Positions 13,985 to 17,117 of a stretch of DNA of 17,117 bases are shown one piece after another (the first letter of the stretch is position 1; each line of letters begins with the position of its first letter). The notes under the pieces are model-generated. The model saw only the letters and a list, made by a program, of their open reading frames with translations, was not told the DNA's origin and did no database searches. The stretch is taken from contig JANXYS010000206.1 in assembly GCA_025355935.1 (NCBI GenBank), forward strand, positions 1 through 17,117, read 5' to 3'. Made by a program: the position numbers and the translations under genes. This DNA comes from Chitinophagales bacterium. GTDB lineage: Bacteria > Bacteroidota > Bacteroidia > Chitinophagales > Chitinophagaceae.

Positions 13985-15673
13985 ATGAAAACTATTGACA
14001 TCCTTGTGTTTCTCGTGTATTTTATTATTGTAGCCAGCTATGGCATCTGGATTTACCGACGTAAAAAAAATATCAAGGAAACGTCAACCGATTTCTTCCT
14101 CGCTGAAGGTTCGCTTACCTGGTGGGCCATCGGGGCATCCCTTATAGCTTCCAATATTTCTGCCGAACAATTTATAGGTATGAGTGGAAGTGGCTTTAAG
14201 CTGGGCCTGGCCATTTCTGCATACGAATGGCTGGCTGCAGCATCGCTGGTGATTGTAGCTGTTTTCTTTATGCCAATTTACCTCAAGAATCGCATCTTCA
14301 CAATGCCGCAATTCCTCAAAACAAGGTATAACGAAACCGTAGCACTTATCATGGCCATCTTCTGGCTGTTCCTGTACATAACAGTTAACCTTACCTCCAT
14401 TTTATATCTCGGAAGTCTGGCCATCAGTAACCTCACGGGCGGCGACTTTCACCTGGTGATGATTGCTCTTGCCGCATTTGCCCTTATCATCACCCTTGGT
14501 GGTATGAAGGTGATCGGGTACACAGATGTTATACAGGTAGTAGTACTTGTTGTCGGCGGACTGGTAACAAGCTATATTGCTCTTCGACTGGTTTCTGGTA
14601 AATTTGGGTACGGAAATAATATTATTGCGGGCCTTAATACCTTACTCGAAAAAGCTCCGGAACATTTCAAAATGATCTTCGATAAACCCGGCGTAGGTGC
14701 AACCAAGGCGCAGGTTGCAAACTATGTCGATCTTCCCGGCGTTTTGATGCTTATGGGTGGTATGTGGGTAGCAAATTTAAATTACTGGGGCTGTAACCAA
14801 TATATCACCCAGCGCGCCTTAGGAGCGGATCTGAAAACGGCCCGTAAGGGAATATTATTTGCAGCTTTCTTAAAACTGATGATGCCCCTCATAGTTGTGC
14901 TGCCGGGCATTGCTGCTTATGTATTATACAAAAATGGGGGTCTCCAAACAGAGATGCTTACTAATGGTGAGTTTAGGAATGATAACGCCTATTCGGCTAT
15001 TCTGGGCTTTTTGCCAACAGGTTTAAAGGGCTTGTCGATGGCTGCCCTCACGGCCGCTATCGTTGCTTCGCTTGCCGGAAAAGCAAATAGTATATCAACG
15101 ATTTATACCCTCGATATCTATAAAAAGTATGTGAATAAAAATGCCGCAGATAACAGGCTTGTTTGGATGGGAAGAGTAACTGTAATAGTAGCCCTCATTC
15201 TCGCCATCATCGTTAACTGGAAAGATTCGCTTGGCATTGCCGGGGAGGGGGGCTTTGTATTCATTCAAAAATATACAGGCTATATCTCCCCCGCGATATT
15301 CGCGGTATTTCTTCTCGGATTTTTCTGGAAACGTACCACTGCCAAAGCCGCGATCGCGGGTATCATTGGCGGGGTAATCCTAATGGTATTGTTTGATAAA
15401 ATCTTACCAGGTTACTATCACGAAACGGCTTTGTACAGTGCATTCCAAACTGCTGATGGAGTGTATGAAATTCCATTCCTGGTTAGTATGGGCTGGGTAT
15501 TTTTCTTCACATTGTTACTGATGGTTATTATTAGTCTTGTTGATAAAACAGGCGGCAAGGATATCAATGCATTGGTAGTTGAACGGTCGATGTTTAAAGT
15601 CTCGCCGGCAATTCTGGCGATGATTGTGGTTATTATTGGAATTATACTGGCACTCTATGTCCGCTTCTGGTAA
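13985..15673 (+). CDS. Sodium/solute symporter, vSGLT-like (SSS family)
   Basis: 562 aa from ATG 13985 (ATG 13982 equally possible). The frame is open to 13778, but the first 68 codons there are not membrane-like and fall in the leader. The sequence runs parallel to the sodium/galactose transporter vSGLT of Vibrio: SLIASNISAEQFIGMSGSG (52-70), AYEWL (79-83), MWVANLNYWGCNQYI (260-274), FAAFLKL (292-298), AAIVASLAGKANS (357-369) and FIQKYTGYISP (426-436). Sugar-site equivalents Gln62, Glu81, Asn264, gate Tyr267, Lys297 and Gln428 are kept. Na+-site Ala55, Ile58, Ala358 and Ser362 are kept. vSGLT Ser91 and Ser364 are replaced by Ala84 and Ala361. About 14 membrane helices, no truncation. Probably Na+-driven uptake of a monosaccharide; the sugar is not determinable. 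It appears monocistronic. Confidence 0.92.
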   Translation: MKTIDILVFLVYFIIVASYGIWIYRRKKNIKETSTDFFLAEGSLTWWAIGASLIASNISAEQFIGMSGSGFKLGLAISAYEWLAAASLVIVAVFFMPIYLKNRIFTMPQFLKTRYNETVALIMAIFWLFLYITVNLTSILYLGSLAISNLTGGDFHLVMIALAAFALIITLGGMKVIGYTDVIQVVVLVVGGLVTSYIALRLVSGKFGYGNNIIAGLNTLLEKAPEHFKMIFDKPGVGATKAQVANYVDLPGVLMLMGGMWVANLNYWGCNQYITQRALGADLKTARKGILFAAFLKLMMPLIVVLPGIAAYVLYKNGGLQTEMLTNGEFRNDNAYSAILGFLPTGLKGLSMAALTAAIVASLAGKANSISTIYTLDIYKKYVNKNAADNRLVWMGRVTVIVALILAIIVNWKDSLGIAGEGGFVFIQKYTGYISPAIFAVFLLGFFWKRTTAKAAIAGIIGGVILMVLFDKILPGYYHETALYSAFQTADGVYEIPFLVSMGWVFFFTLLLMVIISLVDKTGGKDINALVVERSMFKVSPAILAMIVVIIGIILALYVRFW

Positions 15674-16293
15674 AAGATATTTTGGCTGTGATGGGTTCAG
15701 AAAATCAGAGTAATGCCTGTGTTCATTTACTTCAACATTTGCACCCTGCAATTGAAAGAATGGAAGTCAGGTAAAAGCAGGGGGACTCTGGTAAATAAAG
15801 TTTTATAAACAGGGTTCAGGGAAACGAGAAAATGATATATTTTTTTCAATGCTACCTCCCCGTTAGCCTAAGATCCGCAGGAGCTCAATGCGTCCCTAAT
15901 TCTTTTAACCAAAATGCGTAGCCGACACGTGCCGAAGCTGTAACTGAATGTCTGCATCGCGTCAATTTTGCCACTGGCATTCACACCTGGCGGGATGCAA
16001 TGCTACATAGTCTCTTTACTCTTGGGCCGGCTATTCCCGTAGATATTAGCCTTCGATCGTCTTCCCAAAAACTTGCGAAAAACAATATTACTCTCCGGAT
16101 TAATATACTATTTCCTCCTCAGAAATAACTACAGATAACGTGAATCATCCTGAACTGATGCGCTGTTGGGTTATCTCTGATTCGTATTCCTAGACTTCAG
16201 CATCCTGTTTCTTCTCGGAACCCCTCATTAACCAAAAAAAATTTCCGCCTCAAACTTCAGGCTTCTTTTCCCCGTAAATAGTTAAAACACGTT
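15674..16293. other. 620 bp intergenic region without a recognisable gene
   Basis: No reading frame of useful length starts here on either strand, and stops are frequent in every frame I followed. I see no tRNA-like fold, no clear terminator behind the symporter gene and no direct repeat array. Isolated TTAACC hexamers at 15905 and 16228 lack partners at 11 bp. The last 60-80 bp are A/T-rich and should hold the promoter of the downstream gene. Confidence 0.5.
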
Positions 16294-16683
16294 ATGAAAC
16301 AACAAATGAATAAATTATTATTATGGGCTATGTTAACTCTTTGCTCCATAGCCACCTTCGCGCAGACCACCTCAAAAGTAATCGTATACCGCAAAGGAAG
16401 TATATATGGTGGTCTGGCAAAATACAAAGTGATAGTTGATGGTAAAGAAATGAATGTACTAAAGGGTAATACTACTTATGCTTATGACTTAGCTCCGGGA
16501 GCTCACACTATTTCTCCGAAGCAATCGAGACGTGCGATTACGCTTAATACTGAAGCTGGTAAAACATATGTTGTGAAGTATCGCACTATGCTTGGATTGT
16601 TCGGTGCCCGTCCAAGATTAAAAGTTCTAACACTTGACGAAGCAAAAGAAGATGCGAAGGTTATCCGCAATAAATATAAATAA
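16294..16683 (+). CDS. DUF2846-like exported protein
   Basis: 129 aa. A signal peptide (about 1-24, LLLWAMLTLCSIATFAQ, cleavage after FAQ or FA) lacks a lipobox, as the Cys is inside the hydrophobic core. The mature part is a small beta-rich domain: VIVYRKGSIYGGLAKYKVIV (29-48), DGKEMNVLKGNTTYAYDLAPG (49-69), HTIS (71-74), then NTEAGKTYVVKYRT and GLFGARPRLKVL. The order YR, DG, L-PG-HT, AGKTYYV, and G-F-RP-L matches what I know of DUF2846, a family of exported proteins of unknown function. ATG 16306 (Met5) is an alternative start and leaves the signal peptide intact. It stands alone after a long gap and is followed by its own terminator. Domain call is from pattern memory. Confidence 0.72.
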   Translation: MKQQMNKLLLWAMLTLCSIATFAQTTSKVIVYRKGSIYGGLAKYKVIVDGKEMNVLKGNTTYAYDLAPGAHTISPKQSRRAITLNTEAGKTYVVKYRTMLGLFGARPRLKVLTLDEAKEDAKVIRNKYK

Positions 16684-16706
16684 GGAATTTAATTTTTAAG
16701 AGTGCT

Positions 16707-16757
16707 GCGTAGATGCTGGAGTTGCTTTATAGCAACGAGAGTGTCTGCGCCTTTTTA
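16707..16757 (+). terminator. Intrinsic terminator after the DUF2846-like gene
   Basis: The outer stem GCGTAGATGCT (16707-16717) pairs with AGTGTCTGCGC (16740-16750) using several G-T wobbles. The inner stem GTTGC/GCAAC (16721-16725 with 16732-16736) closes a TTTATA loop. A T-run and A/T-rich tract follow. It begins 23 bp after the stop codon. Confidence 0.75.
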
Positions 16758-16916
16758 ATTATTTTAATCACCCAAATATACATATCCGCAATTGCATAGG
16801 CATTTGAAGTAGCGGGCGAGGTACTAGTTTCCTTCCATTGCGTCGATACATGTTGGCATTCAGTAGGTAGCTACTCTATGTGATAACGAGGATCCGTTAA
16901 TTCAATTCCCTCTCAT

Positions 16917-17117
16917 TTATCCTCCTTGTAAATTTGAAGGTTCAATTTCTTTTTTAGATAAAACTGCTACGGTTTTAAGTAAGTGATGCATTTCAAAAGG
17001 CTTCTCCATGAATTGATCAGCACCGGCGTTGAGCGCCGACTCACGAATATCATGACTCGCAGAGATCATTAAAACAGGTATGTGACTGGTAGAGAGGTTG
17101 GTTTTAATATCCCTGCA
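16917..17117 (-). CDS. Response regulator receiver domain, C-terminal part (cut by window edge)
   Basis: 66 codons plus stop TAA (16917-16919); the 5' part lies beyond the right edge. Read from the edge the protein runs RDIKTNLSTSHIPVLMISAS, then HDIRESALNAGADQFMEKPF, then EMHHLLKTVAVLSKK and a short tail. This is the second half of a CheY-like receiver: beta strand 4 IPVLMISAS with the conserved Ser switch position, the GAD turn, and the invariant Lys of EKPF. The phospho-acceptor Asp is outside the window. Because the stop comes right after the last receiver helix, this is either a stand-alone receiver or the end of a hybrid histidine kinase. It is convergent with the DUF2846-like gene; the 159 bp between the terminator and this stop holds no gene. 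Confidence 0.85.
   Translation of the reverse strand, partial: CRDIKTNLSTSHIPVLMISASHDIRESALNAGADQFMEKPFEMHHLLKTVAVLSKKEIEPSNLQGG

Noticed and set aside
15905..16233. TTAACC hexamers at 15905 and 16228 as further operator sites
   Set aside because: Each stands alone; no partner box occurs 10-11 bp away. Likewise GGTTAA at 1974 and 7884 lies inside genes without partners.
16862..16876. AGTAGGTAGCTACT inverted repeat as terminator of the receiver-domain gene
   Set aside because: The stem is only about 5 bp and is not followed by a T-run on either strand.

Overview
The window looks like chromosomal DNA of a Bacteroidota bacterium, probably Chitinophagaceae- or Sphingobacteriaceae-like. The evidence is TAnnTTTG-type -7 promoter elements, A/T-rich start regions without Shine-Dalgarno sequences, a KKDGTPD-repeat secreted protein typical of that phylum, and CzcCBA-type efflux genes beside a two-transmembrane sensor kinase. 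There is no sign of phage, transposons, CRISPR, tRNA or rRNA. The taxonomic call is inference from sequence features alone.

Layout. (1) 104-2790: a lipid-phosphate cluster. A minus-strand pair encodes a diacylglycerol-kinase-family lipid kinase and a PAP2 phosphatase. A divergent plus-strand gene encodes an App1-type (DUF2183) phosphatidate phosphatase. (2) 3002-4253: a plus-strand pair, an NADPH-dependent FMN reductase and a DUF5661-like protein with a coiled-coil tail. (3) 4288-5202: a minus-strand lipoprotein of the SdiA-regulated/YjiK beta-propeller type. (4) 5317-13048: a minus-strand block encoding histidine kinase, OmpR-type response regulator, TolC-type outer membrane factor, membrane fusion lipoprotein and HME-type RND pump, i.e. 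a self-contained heavy-metal efflux module with its own sensor. (5) 13230-13643: a small, secreted, Thr/Lys-rich KDGTPD-repeat protein ending in a strong terminator. (6) 13985-15673: a vSGLT-like sodium/solute symporter. (7) 16294-16683: a DUF2846-like secreted protein with a terminator. (8) 16917-17117: the C-terminal end of a receiver domain, cut by the window edge.

The most interesting signal is regulatory. Helically phased GGTTAA hexamers (10-11 bp apart) occur in three non-coding regions around the efflux module: before the outer membrane factor (four boxes), between the kinase and the KDGTPD gene (two pairs), and before the YjiK-like lipoprotein (one pair). At the kinase and outer-membrane-factor promoters, two boxes lie exactly 33 and 44 bp upstream of a CAnnTTTG -7 element. 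This is how an OmpR/PhoB-type regulator is expected to bind. It suggests one regulon: autoregulated kinase/regulator, tripartite pump, lipoprotein and possibly the polycationic secreted protein. The link to this particular regulator is inference. I see no new defence or mobile system.
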